Positions 1 through 6,738 of a stretch of 7,213 nucleotides of DNA are shown here, piece after piece. The notes beneath the pieces are model-generated. The model was not told where the DNA came from. It made no database searches and worked only from the letters and a program-made list of their open reading frames with translations. Location of the stretch: contig JALQSY010000087.1 of assembly GCA_023264215.1 (NCBI GenBank), positions 1 through 7,213 on the forward strand, read 5' to 3'. The position numbers and the translations under genes are program-made. Positions within the stretch are counted from its first letter, which is position 1, and each line of letters starts with the position of its first letter. This DNA comes from Candidatus Nanopelagicales bacterium (GTDB taxonomy: Bacteria > Actinomycetota > Actinomycetes > S36-B12).

Positions 1-604
<604 letters not shown>

Positions 605-619
<15 letters not shown>

Positions 620-2401
620 ACCGCCCGTGGAGCGACCCGCGGCGAGCCGGTCCCGGGCGAGGTCCACGAGTTCGCGAGCGTGGGCGGCCGCTGTCCGGGA
701 CTCCTCCTGTCCGGCCAGCATGCGGGCCAGCTCGCTCACCCGCTCCGCACCCTCGACCACGCTGATGCTCGCTGCCGTCACGGGGCCGGGCCGCACGACG
801 ACATGCTGGTCGGCGAAGGCCGCGACCTGGGCCAGGTGAGTCACCACGATGACCTGGGCGTTGCGGGCGAGGAGCGCGAGGCGGTGACCGACCTCGACGG
901 CGGCCTTGCCGCCGACGCCGGCGTCGACCTCGTCGAAGACGAAGGTGGGCACGGGGTCGAGCCCGGCGAACACCACCTCGAGCGCGAGCATGACGCGCGA
1001 GCGCTCACCGCCGGAGGCGCTGCGCGCGAGGGGCCGACCGGTGGGTGTGTCCCGTCCGACGAGCAGGAACTCGATGTCGTCCACGCCATGGCGATCCGCC
1101 AGGCAGGGCGCTCCCTCGACGTCGATCCACATCTCGGTCGATGACTCCCCCGACGGCTCGCTCGCCCGCCGATGAAGGGCCACCTGGAACGCCGTCGAGC
1201 CCATCGCCAGGGCCGAGAGCTCCCCGCTCACGGCCTGGGAGAGGCGCTCCGCCGCAGCGCCGCGCGATGCGGACAGCGCCGCGGCATGCCGGCCCGCCTC
1301 ACCGCGGAGCTCGCCCACGCGAGCATCCAGCTCGGCGATCAGCCCCTCGTCGTCGCCGAGCTCGGTCAGCCGCTCAGCGGCCTGGTGACGCCAGGCCGCC
1401 GGATCGCCGGCAAGATCCGGCCAGGCGCCCGTGCGCTCGAGCCGCCGACGCAGGTCCCCGAGCGCTGCGCGCCGTCCTTCCACCTCGTCCACGCGGCCGG
1501 GCTCGGCGTCGATCGCATCGAGGTAGCGCGTGATATCCGAGGCGAGTTCGACGACCTCGGCTCCGAGCCGGTCGCTGCGCGCGGCGATCTCGCCGAGTTC
1601 GGGATCGCGCTCCGCCGCACGAGCGAGTGCGGCGGAGGCTTCACCGAGCCCGGTGCTCGCGGACCGGTCATCTCCGACGAGCGCATCGTGGGACACCGCC
1701 GCCGCGCGCACGATCTCATCGACGTGCGCCAGGCGCGCCGCCTCCTTGCGCAGGGCCGCCTCCTCACCGGACTGCGGTCCCACCCGGTCGATGGCCTCGA
1801 CGGCTTCGCGCAGGTCGTCCGCTTCCCGCTTGCGCTGAGCGGCATGACGCACCACATCGTCGCGGTGGCGCATCGTCTCCACGAGCGAGTCGAAGGACTC
1901 GCGGTAGGCCGCGAGCTGCGCCGCGAGCTCCGCGCCGCCGAAGCGATCGAGCGCCTGGCGCTGCTGCGCCGGACGCAGGAGCCGATGCTGATCATCCTGC
2001 CCGTGTACGGCCACGAGCCGAGTGCCCAGGCTGGCAAGGGTCGCCGCTGGCACGGTCCGGCCGCCGAGGTGGGCCCGCGATCGGCCCGCGGCGATCGACC
2101 GGCTGAGCACGATGCTTCCGTCCTCGTCCAGCGATCCGCCGGCATCCGCGACGATCCCCAGCGCCTCGGGGTCATCCACGCGGAAGCGGCCCTCGACCAC
2201 CGCGGTCGCATGCCCCGACCGCACCAGGCCGGCATCGGACGGCCCTCCCAGCACCAGCGCGAGGCCGGTGAGCACCATCGTCTTGCCCGAGCCCGTCTCG
2301 CCGGTGATGACCGTCAGGCCCGGACCGCACTCCCACGCGGCCGCATCGATGACGCCGACGCCTTCGATCCGCAGGTCGACGAGCCCCTGGCCGAGCGTCA
2401 C
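605..2401 (-). CDS. recN: DNA repair protein RecN (SMC-like ATPase)
   Basis: RecN is a cytoplasmic SMC-family ATPase that acts early in recombinational repair of double-strand breaks. The product of 598 residues is of normal family length. The Walker A motif GETGSGKT is at about residues 34-41. A long helical middle, rich in Ala, Arg, Glu and Asp, forms the coiled-coil arms. The C-terminal head carries the signature SGGERSR (about 463-469), Walker B with FVFDEVDAGVGG (catalytic D490/E491) and the H-loop VVTHLAQVAAFAD (His about 522). The DEVDAGVGG and THLAQVA blocks are diagnostic for RecN. The same frame stays open to 2770, but residues encoded upstream of 2401 look like shifted nadK. The GTG at 2401 overlaps the nadK stop (GTGA), has a weak GAGG 6 bases upstream, and places the protein start just before the first strand of the ATPase domain. 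It is the last gene of the overlapping series. Confidence 0.96.
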
Positions 2402-3294
2402 CGGCGGCCTCGCCACCCGTCGACCGGAAGGGAGAACTTCGCCACGAGCCGGTCGGTGAACGGCGCCTGCGACAGGCGCGCGAGCCGCACGGGCTGCGCG
2501 GACCGCCGGACTTCGATCCGCGCACGGGGGGGCACCTCGAGCGCCCGACGCCCATCGGCCCACATCACCGCAGCCGACGCCTCGTCGGGGAGTTCCAGCG
2601 CGACAACACTGCGCGGCGACACCACCAGGGGCCGGGCGAAGAGCGCATGGGCACTGATCGGCACGACGAGCATCGCCTCGACCTCGGGCCAGACCACCGG
2701 GCCGCCCGCCGAGAAGGCGTACGCCGTGGAACCCGTCGGGGTCGCACAGACCACCCCGTCGCACCCCCACCGCGACAGGGGGCGTCCATCGATCTCGACG
2801 AGGACGTCGAGCATGCGCTCACGGGCTGCCTTCTCCAGGCTCGCCTCGTTGAGCGCCCAGGTCCGGTGGACGACTTCGCCGCCGACCATGACCGTGACGT
2901 CCAGGGCGGTGCGCTCCTCGACGTGCCACTGCCGTTCGACGATCGCCCGCACCACATCATCGACGGCTTCGCGCTCGGCCTCCGCGAGGAAGCCGACATG
3001 GCCGAGGTTGACGCCGAGCAGGGGCACATCGCCGTGGCGCGCACGCTCCGCGCCCCGCAGGATGGTGCCGTCCCCGCCGAGCACGACGACGAGTTCGGCG
3101 CCGTCGGCGGCGCTCTCGTCTGACGCCACGACGCTCACGCCGTCGGCGCCCTCAGCCACGAGGCCGTCGTCATCGCACACGCGAACGTCGATCCCCGAGT
3201 CGCGCAGCGCCCCGGCGACCTCGCGGGCGAGGTGGTGGACATCGGGCCGCGACGCGTGCGCGACGAGCAGGACCGCCCGACGTTCGACCGTCAC
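2398..3294 (-). CDS. nadK: NAD kinase
   Basis: NAD kinase phosphorylates the 2'-hydroxyl of NAD to give NADP in the cytoplasm; actinobacterial members often accept polyphosphate as well as ATP (family knowledge). The 298-residue product has normal length. Visible motifs are VVVLGGDGTILRGAE with GGDG at residues 73-76, GVNLGHVGFLAE at about 94-104, the NE pair of ALNEAS at 149-150, and CDGVVCATPTGSTAYAFSAG at about 178-197, the NAD-binding signature. The C-terminus APFTDRLVAKFSLPVDGWRG closely matches actinobacterial NAD kinases. The start is GTG at 3294, which overlaps the tlyA stop (GTGA) and follows a GGAGG at 3306-3302 with a 7-base spacer. Its own stop overlaps the recN start in the same way. 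Linkage of tlyA, nadK and recN is conserved across actinobacteria. Confidence 0.97.
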   Translation of the reverse strand: MTVERRAVLLVAHASRPDVHHLAREVAGALRDSGIDVRVCDDDGLVAEGADGVSVVASDESAADGAELVVVLGGDGTILRGAERARHGDVPLLGVNLGHVGFLAEAEREAVDDVVRAIVERQWHVEERTALDVTVMVGGEVVHRTWALNEASLEKAARERMLDVLVEIDGRPLSRWGCDGVVCATPTGSTAYAFSAGGPVVWPEVEAMLVVPISAHALFARPLVVSPRSVVALELPDEASAAVMWADGRRALEVPPRARIEVRRSAQPVRLARLSQAPFTDRLVAKFSLPVDGWRGRR

Positions 3295-4085
3295 GATCCC
3301 ACCTCCACGACGTGCCGGATCCGGTCCGGATCCGGTGCTCCGGCATCGTGTCGAAGCCAGAGGAAGAACTCGACGTTCCCGCTGGGCCCGGGCAGGGGGC
3401 TCGCCGCAACGTCGCGAGTGCCCCAGCCGAGTCCATATGCTGCTTGCGCGATCCTACGGACCGCCTGCGTCCGCTGCTCGATGTCGCGCACAACTCCTCC
3501 AGCACCGACGGCTTGGCGCCCCACCTCGAACTGCGGCTTCACCATCGGCAGCAGGTCGCCGTCGGTCGAGGTGCAGGCAGCCAGCGCCGGCAGCACGATC
3601 GGCAACGAGATGAAGGACAGGTCCGCCACGATCAGTTCCGGCGCGTACTCGAGGTCCCCGGGCTGCATGAGGCGCACGTTCGTGCGATCGAGCACCGTGA
3701 TCCGCTCGTCGGTGCGCAGGCGCCAGTCGAGCAGCCCATAGCCGACGTCGACGCAGATGACATGGCGGGCCCCCCTGCGGAGCAGGACGTCGGTGAAGCC
3801 GCCCGTCGACGCACCGGCATCGAGGCATCGGCGTCCCGCGACCTCGGGACCGCCCATGGCGTCGAGAGCGCCCGCGAGCTTCCAGGCGCCTCGCGAGGCG
3901 TAGCCGGGGTCGTCAGCATCCACATCGACCACGACGGCGGCGGCATCATCGACCATCGTGGCGGGCTTTGCCGCGACCTGGCCACTCACGCGCACTCGGC
4001 CGGAGGTGACCAGGTCGCGTGCCTGCTCGCGTGACCGGGCAAGGCCACGGCGCACGAGTTCGGCGTCGAGGCGTCGACGCGTCAG
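3291..4085 (-). CDS. tlyA: TlyA family rRNA (cytidine-2'-O)-methyltransferase, proposed CTG start
   Basis: TlyA methylates the 2'-hydroxyl of cytidines in 16S and 23S rRNA (C1409 and C1920 in mycobacteria) and thereby makes ribosomes sensitive to capreomycin. An N-terminal S4 RNA-binding domain (about residues 1-62) is followed by an FtsJ-type methyltransferase domain with the SAM loop LDAGASTGGFT (about 88-98). Counting from a CTG start at 4085, the putative K-D-K-E tetrad is K69 (RGAWKL), D155 (VADLSF), K183 (MVKPQF) and E239 (GNVEFF). This nearly matches K69, D154, K182 and E238 as I recall them for M. tuberculosis TlyA. The first conventional start, GTG at 4055, would remove TRRRLDAELV, the conserved start of the S4 domain. 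CTG 4085 overlaps the upstream stop (CTGA) and lies 6 bases after GGAGG. An in-frame stop at 4160-4158 limits any longer form. The family call is secure; the exact start is inference. Confidence 0.93.
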   Translation of the reverse strand: MTRRRLDAELVRRGLARSREQARDLVTSGRVRVSGQVAAKPATMVDDAAAVVVDVDADDPGYASRGAWKLAGALDAMGGPEVAGRRCLDAGASTGGFTDVLLRRGARHVICVDVGYGLLDWRLRTDERITVLDRTNVRLMQPGDLEYAPELIVADLSFISLPIVLPALAACTSTDGDLLPMVKPQFEVGRQAVGAGGVVRDIEQRTQAVRRIAQAAYGLGWGTRDVAASPLPGPSGNVEFFLWLRHDAGAPDPDRIRHVVEVGS

Positions 4086-4294
4086 GAGTCGCCTCCACCT
4101 GGCTGGCTCGCCTCGCCGAGTGCAGCACTCAATCGGCCGTGGATATCGCCGAACACCTCAGCGTGCTCCTCGATCGGCACCTGGTCGAGCTCCTGCAGTC
4201 TCTCCAGGGCGGCATCGACGCGTGTGTCGCCTGTGGGCTCCACGGGCACGGTGATGGGCAGGCCCTGCTGCACTCCGGCGTCCTCGGGGATCAT
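4082..4294 (-). CDS. Small conserved hypothetical protein (70 aa) upstream of tlyA
   Basis: The function is unknown. The 70-residue product is soluble and acidic, with no signal peptide or membrane segment. It has a Pro/Val-rich start (GLPITVPVEPTGDTRVD) followed by two probable helices: AALERLQELDQVPIEEHAEV, then FGDIHGRLSAALGEA, and ends in QPGGGDS. The pattern 'RVDAALERLQELD..P..EHAEVF.DIH.RL..AL' resembles short hypothetical proteins found just before tlyA in other actinobacteria, with Rv1693 as the mycobacterial counterpart by position. The ATG at 4294 directly abuts the TAG of the upstream gene (TAGATG), with AAGGA about 8 bases upstream, inside that gene. Its stop overlaps the proposed CTG of tlyA. 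Conserved position, frame and tight coupling make it a real gene. A helical adaptor role would be a guess. Confidence 0.82.
   Translation of the reverse strand: MIPEDAGVQQGLPITVPVEPTGDTRVDAALERLQELDQVPIEEHAEVFGDIHGRLSAALGEASQPGGGDS
4092..4096 (-). promoter_or_regulatory. Ribosome binding site deciding the tlyA start
   Basis: The minus strand reads GGTGGAGGCGACTCCTGACG here. The GGAGG core is followed by 6 bases and then CTG at 4085. This spacing is ideal for the CTG and far too long (36 bases) for the GTG at 4055. The site lies inside the last codons of the upstream 70-residue gene, so it also encodes part of that protein's glycine-rich end. Confidence 0.7.
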
Positions 4295-4732
4295 CTAGGC
4301 GTCCTTCTTGCCCGACTTCTCACCGGACTTCTTGCCCGACTTCTTGCCCGACTTCCCCGCGGACTTCGCCGCCGTCGATGCGACCTGCTCCTGCAGCGCT
4401 GCCACCTGCTGCTCCAGTCGGCTGACCTCTCGACGCAGGCTCGCCAGCTCGTCCGCGCGCGCGAACCCCAGGCGGCGTACGACGCGATCGACCTCATCGC
4501 TCACGATTCCGCGGACCTGATCGGGCGAGAGCAGGGCGGCGACCTGACCACCTTGCTGCATTGCCGTGCCCATCGCGTCGCCCACCGCATCTCCCACCGT
4601 GTCCCCGCCCTGGGTCCACAGCCCCTGCGCCAGCTCGGCGGCCTTGGCCGCGGACATCTCGAGGAGCCCTGAGGCAAGTTGGATGTAGGGCCGCACACCG
4701 GCCATCGGGTCGTCGTCGCGCTGCTCGGTCAT
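4295..4732 (-). CDS. Coiled-coil protein with lysine-rich repeat tail (phasin-like)
   Basis: There is no firm function. The 145-residue product has four parts: an amphipathic helical N-terminus (YIQLASGLLEMSAAKAAELA, about 16-35), a glycine-spaced stretch (GDTVGDAVGDAMG, about 43-55), a heptad coiled coil (ADELASLRREVSRLEQQVAA, about 93-112) and a tail from residue 123 made of four-residue KSGK units ending in KKDA. This layout resembles phasin or polyhydroxyalkanoate-granule-associated proteins and other actinobacterial proteins whose basic Lys-rich tails bind DNA, RNA or polyanions. A phasin-like label is a fold-level guess only, and no PHA synthase gene is in the window. The ATG at 4732 overlaps the phosphatase stop (ATGA) and is preceded by a weak GGTGGGGG. 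Its TAG touches the ATG of the next gene. The frame is open upstream to 4825, but that part overlaps the phosphatase and is not needed. Confidence 0.85.
   Translation of the reverse strand: MTEQRDDDPMAGVRPYIQLASGLLEMSAAKAAELAQGLWTQGGDTVGDAVGDAMGTAMQQGGQVAALLSPDQVRGIVSDEVDRVVRRLGFARADELASLRREVSRLEQQVAALQEQVASTAAKSAGKSGKKSGKKSGEKSGKKDA
4305..4364 (-). repeat. 12-base tandem repeat, about five copies, coding for KSGK units
   Basis: On the plus strand, TTCTTGCCCGAC occurs exactly at 4305-4316, 4329-4340 and 4341-4352. Variant copies are TTCTCACCGGAC (4317-4328) and TTCCCCGCGGAC (4353-4364). Each unit encodes four residues of the lysine tail of the coiled-coil gene. Because the unit length is a multiple of three, copy-number changes would keep the frame and only alter tail length. 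Confidence 0.9.
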
Positions 4733-5763
4733 GCCCCCACCGTACGCCGTGCTCGCTCCAGGTCCCCCGCCGCGCCCGCCACATCGGGGCTGCTCGCCTC
4801 GGCCCACGCGGCGGCGCAGCCGCACTGCACTCCCGCGAGCCAGTCGTGGGCCGCGTCCACGCGAAGCTCACCGCCCTCCACCCAGGCGCTGGCTGATCGA
4901 AGGCGCCATCGCCCAGCCTCCCGCACGGGACCGTGCGGGCCCGTGAAGGCGGCCGGTGGCTCGACGAGTGAGCCGAGATCCGCACCGACGTAGTCCGGTC
5001 GCTCGCCGGCGCCCGCGCGGAGGACTCCGGCGATGTCGCAGATCCCGGTGAGGACAAGCAGGGAAGGGACGCCGCATCGCGCAGCGCCTTCGATGTCGGT
5101 GTCGAGCCGGTCACCGACGGCCAGCGGCGCGCGCGCCTGGGTCCGCACGATGGACGCGGTCATGAGAGCAGGATGCGGCTTGCCGGCGATCTCATCGGGC
5201 GGACGGCCGGCAGCGGCCTGGACCGCTCGCGCCAGGCTCCCGTTGCCGGGCGCGGTGCCGCCGGGCACGGGCAGGGTGAGGTCGGGGTTGGTGAGGATCC
5301 ATCGCGCACCGCGCTGGACGGCCAGTGCTGCCGCCGCCAGATCCGACCAGGTGAGGTCGCGGCCGAACCCCTGGAGGACCGCCTCGACCGTCGACGTGTC
5401 GTCGCGAGGGGCCACGGCTCGCAAGCCTGCGCGCTCGAGGGCGAGGGCGACCCCGGGGCCGCCGACCGCGAGCACCGACGCGCCCGGTGCGAGGCGCTCG
5501 GCGAGCAGGGCTGCCCCCGCCTGCGCCGACGTCACGACCTCTTCGGCCGTCGCGGCGATGCCCAGGCCGACCAGGTGCGCGGCGACCGCCTCCGGCGGGC
5601 GTCCGGCATTGTTGGTGACGAAGGCCATCCGCATACCCGCCGATCGGGCCGCCTCCACAGCGGAGACGGCGCCAGAGACCGCATGGTCACCGACGTAGAC
5701 GACGCCATCGAGGTCGAGGAGCGCGACATCGTGCAGGGTCGCCAGCGTGCCGCTCACCGTCAA
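4729..5763 (-). CDS. HAD-superfamily phosphatase, NagD/AraL type (glycerol-3-phosphate phosphatase-like)
   Basis: The product is a cytoplasmic Mg-dependent phosphatase of the HAD class IIA (NagD-like) family. Visible motifs are LLDLDGVVYVGD (nucleophile D17 and acid/base D19), FVTNNAGRP (motif II, T50), GKPHP (K195, motif III) and AVGDRLDTDIEGA (D218/D223, motif IV). The Rv1692 protein of M. tuberculosis, in the same gene context, is a D-glycerol-3-phosphate phosphatase of glycerophospholipid recycling. That substrate is a reasonable inference here, but residues cannot prove it. About 75 residues follow the core HAD fold (from ~270, with RWRLRSASAWVEGGELRVD); Rv1692-type enzymes also have a small extra C-terminal domain. 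Of two nearby starts, TTG at 5763 and GTG at 5757, neither has a good Shine-Dalgarno sequence, so the start is uncertain by two codons. It begins 13 bases after the TPR gene and overlaps the next gene by ATGA. Confidence 0.92.
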   Translation of the reverse strand: MTVSGTLATLHDVALLDLDGVVYVGDHAVSGAVSAVEAARSAGMRMAFVTNNAGRPPEAVAAHLVGLGIAATAEEVVTSAQAGAALLAERLAPGASVLAVGGPGVALALERAGLRAVAPRDDTSTVEAVLQGFGRDLTWSDLAAAALAVQRGARWILTNPDLTLPVPGGTAPGNGSLARAVQAAAGRPPDEIAGKPHPALMTASIVRTQARAPLAVGDRLDTDIEGAARCGVPSLLVLTGICDIAGVLRAGAGERPDYVGADLGSLVEPPAAFTGPHGPVREAGRWRLRSASAWVEGGELRVDAAHDWLAGVQCGCAAAWAEASSPDVAGAAGDLERARRTVGA

Positions 5764-5776
5764 CGCGCCCGGGTGC

Positions 5777-6214
5777 TCACTCGTCGGCGACGTCGACGGG
5801 GCCGGCCAGCGGCAGGCCGGCCTCGCGTCGCGCCCTGATGGTGGCCTTGACCTGCGTTAGGGCCTGGGCGTACTCCGCACGATCGGGACGCATGACGCTC
5901 GCCATCGCGAGGTGGTCGCGCGCCTGGGGGAAATGCTGGAGCCGCCACAGGCTCATCCCCGCGCCGTAGTGCGCGTAGTCGTCGGCGGGTGAGGCCTCGA
6001 GGCACTGGGCGAATGCCTCCGCGGCCTCGGCGTAGCGCCCCGCGTCGAACAGCGCCCGTGCACGGAGCTCGCGCGCGGAACCGGAGTCAGGATCCTCCTG
6101 GAGCACGCGATCGATGAGCAGCAGGCTGGCCGAGGCATCGCCGCTGGCGAGGAGTTCGTCGGCTCGCCGGAACCAGTCGTAGACGCTGCCGCTCGGAGCT
6201 CCCTGTGCCGTCAC
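5777..6214 (-). CDS. TPR-repeat protein
   Basis: The 145-residue cytoplasmic protein is made of about three tetratricopeptide repeats: approximately residues 12-45 (WFRRADELLASGDASASLLL), 46-79 (ARALFDAGRYAEAAEAFAQC) and 80-113 (AHYGAGMSLWRLQHFPQARD). A basic helix and a Pro/Asp/Glu-rich end follow. TPRs form helical scaffolds for protein contacts; the partner is not evident. A TPR gene immediately before the NagD-type phosphatase also occurs in mycobacteria (Rv1691-Rv1692 by order), which supports a conserved functional pairing. The start is GTG at 6214; the nearby ATG at 6222 is in another frame that stops at once. No Shine-Dalgarno is visible. It begins 51 bases after the SSB gene stop, so it may be co-transcribed with it or have its own start site. 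There is no signal sequence or membrane segment. Confidence 0.88.
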   Translation of the reverse strand: MTAQGAPSGSVYDWFRRADELLASGDASASLLLIDRVLQEDPDSGSARELRARALFDAGRYAEAAEAFAQCLEASPADDYAHYGAGMSLWRLQHFPQARDHLAMASVMRPDRAEYAQALTQVKATIRARREAGLPLAGPVDVADE

Positions 6215-6265
6215 CGCACCATCGTGCCACGCGCGTGATGCGGATGCCGGACGTGACTCCCCCCG
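6215..6265. other. Short gap between the SSB and TPR genes with palindromes
   Basis: This 51-base gap holds the perfect 10-base palindrome CACGCGCGTG at 6228-6237. It also holds most of an inverted repeat, GTGAC-tcccccc-GTCAC at 6253-6269, whose right arm runs into the SSB stop codon. The 5-base-pair stem without a U-tract is too weak to call a terminator. I see no clear -10 element for the minus strand here. Confidence 0.3.
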
Positions 6266-6619
6266 TCACCGCGAGGGTCGGCTGACCTCGCGTACGACGA
6301 CCTCCGTGCGCGATGCGGGGCCGCCACCTGACTGCCAGAACCTGCGCTGCAGCCAGCCGTGGACGTCGATGGTCTCCCCGTCGCCGTAGGCAAGGAGCCG
6401 ACGACGAGTCGATGCCGTCCACGCGACGCAATCGATGGCGTCCACCAGGGTCCTGCCCGAGGGGCCGCGGTGCCGTGCCGGGCGGTCGACGACGATGCGG
6501 AACGTCACAGCCTCGTCGCCGCTGGGCAGCACGATCCGACTGGCCCCCGAGAGGCGACCGCACAGGTGGACTTCGCTGAAGGTGTCGGCGGGCGGATGTG
6601 CGCGTGCTGACGATGGCAT
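6266..6619 (-). CDS. Short single-stranded DNA-binding protein (OB fold), no acidic C-terminal tip
   Basis: The 117-residue product is a single OB-fold domain of the bacterial SSB family. Landmarks are SEVHLCGRLSG (about 15-25, matching the usual N.v.LvGRL), LPSGDEAVTFRIVVDRP (31-47), VDAIDCVAWTAST (59-71), GETIDVHGWLQRRFW (81-95) and SRTEVVVREVSRPSR at the end. Such proteins coat single-stranded DNA. Unlike the main replicative SSB (about 150-180 residues), it lacks both the flexible Gly/Pro/Gln-rich linker and the acidic DDDIPF-like tip that recruits partners, and it ends with basic residues. It is therefore more likely an accessory paralogue than the replication SSB, which normally sits beside rpsF and rpsR. 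The ATG at 6619 has GGAGG at 6628-6624, spacer 4 bases. It is the first gene of the minus-strand run. I give no gene symbol because ssb would imply the housekeeping copy. Confidence 0.88.
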   Translation of the reverse strand: MPSSARAHPPADTFSEVHLCGRLSGASRIVLPSGDEAVTFRIVVDRPARHRGPSGRTLVDAIDCVAWTASTRRRLLAYGDGETIDVHGWLQRRFWQSGGGPASRTEVVVREVSRPSR

Positions 6620-6696
6620 AGAGCCTCCAGGGGGTTGGGCCGCTCACGTCGAGCGACGGCCCGCACACCATGCGCGCCATCGACCGGCGGCGCGGG

Positions 6697-6702
6697 TAGC
6701 GT
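6697..6702 (+). promoter_or_regulatory. Candidate -10 element for the MBL hydrolase gene
   Basis: TAGCGT within CGGGTAGCGTCAG fits the TAnnnT -10 pattern common in actinobacteria. It would start transcription near 6709, about 30 bases before the GTG. No recognisable -35 lies 16-18 bases upstream, so the call is tentative. Confidence 0.3.
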
Positions 6703-6725
6703 CAGCCTGGATGTGGACGACGGCG

Positions 6726-6730
6726 GGAGG
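6726..6730 (+). promoter_or_regulatory. Ribosome binding site deciding the MBL hydrolase start
   Basis: GGAGG is followed by an 8-base spacer and GTG at 6739. A second in-frame GTG at 6748 would be 17 bases away, so 6739 is preferred. The site overlaps the palindrome GGAATTCC (6729-6736). Confidence 0.75.
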
Positions 6731-6738
6731 AATTCCCT

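Larger units (their letters stand above)
6620..6738. promoter_or_regulatory. Divergent intergenic region between the SSB gene and the MBL hydrolase gene
   Basis: This 119-base region must hold the control signals for both divergent genes. It contains a ribosome binding site for each. It also contains a perfect 6-base inverted repeat, GGGCCG (6637-6642) and CGGCCC (6657-6662), with a nested CGCTC/GAGCG pair (6641-6645 and 6651-6655) around ACGTC. On the plus strand, GGTAGCGT fits the TAnnnT -10 pattern of actinobacteria. No -35 match is visible for either direction. Confidence 0.5.

Noticed and set aside
2402..2770. Extension of recN upstream to 2770
   Set aside because: The added residues are out-of-frame nadK with no similarity to RecN. 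The GTG at 2401 places Walker A at the normal distance from the start and forms the same overlap seen at neighbouring junctions.
1172..3613. A very long plus-strand open frame (about 813 codons) and others such as 42-839, antisense to recN, nadK and pyrG
   Set aside because: They lie wholly opposite clearly recognised genes. Their predicted proteins are Arg/Pro/Ala/Gly-rich with no recognisable motif, the usual product of stop-poor antisense frames in GC-rich DNA.
4733..4825. Extension of the coiled-coil gene upstream to 4825
   Set aside because: This part overlaps the phosphatase C-terminus in another frame and is Gly/Arg-rich. The ATG at 4732 with its ATGA overlap explains the start.
6253..6269. 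Hairpin GTGAC-tcccccc-GTCAC as a terminator of the SSB gene
   Set aside because: The stem is only 5 base pairs, there is no U-tract, and the right arm is the stop-codon region itself. It is not stable enough to call.
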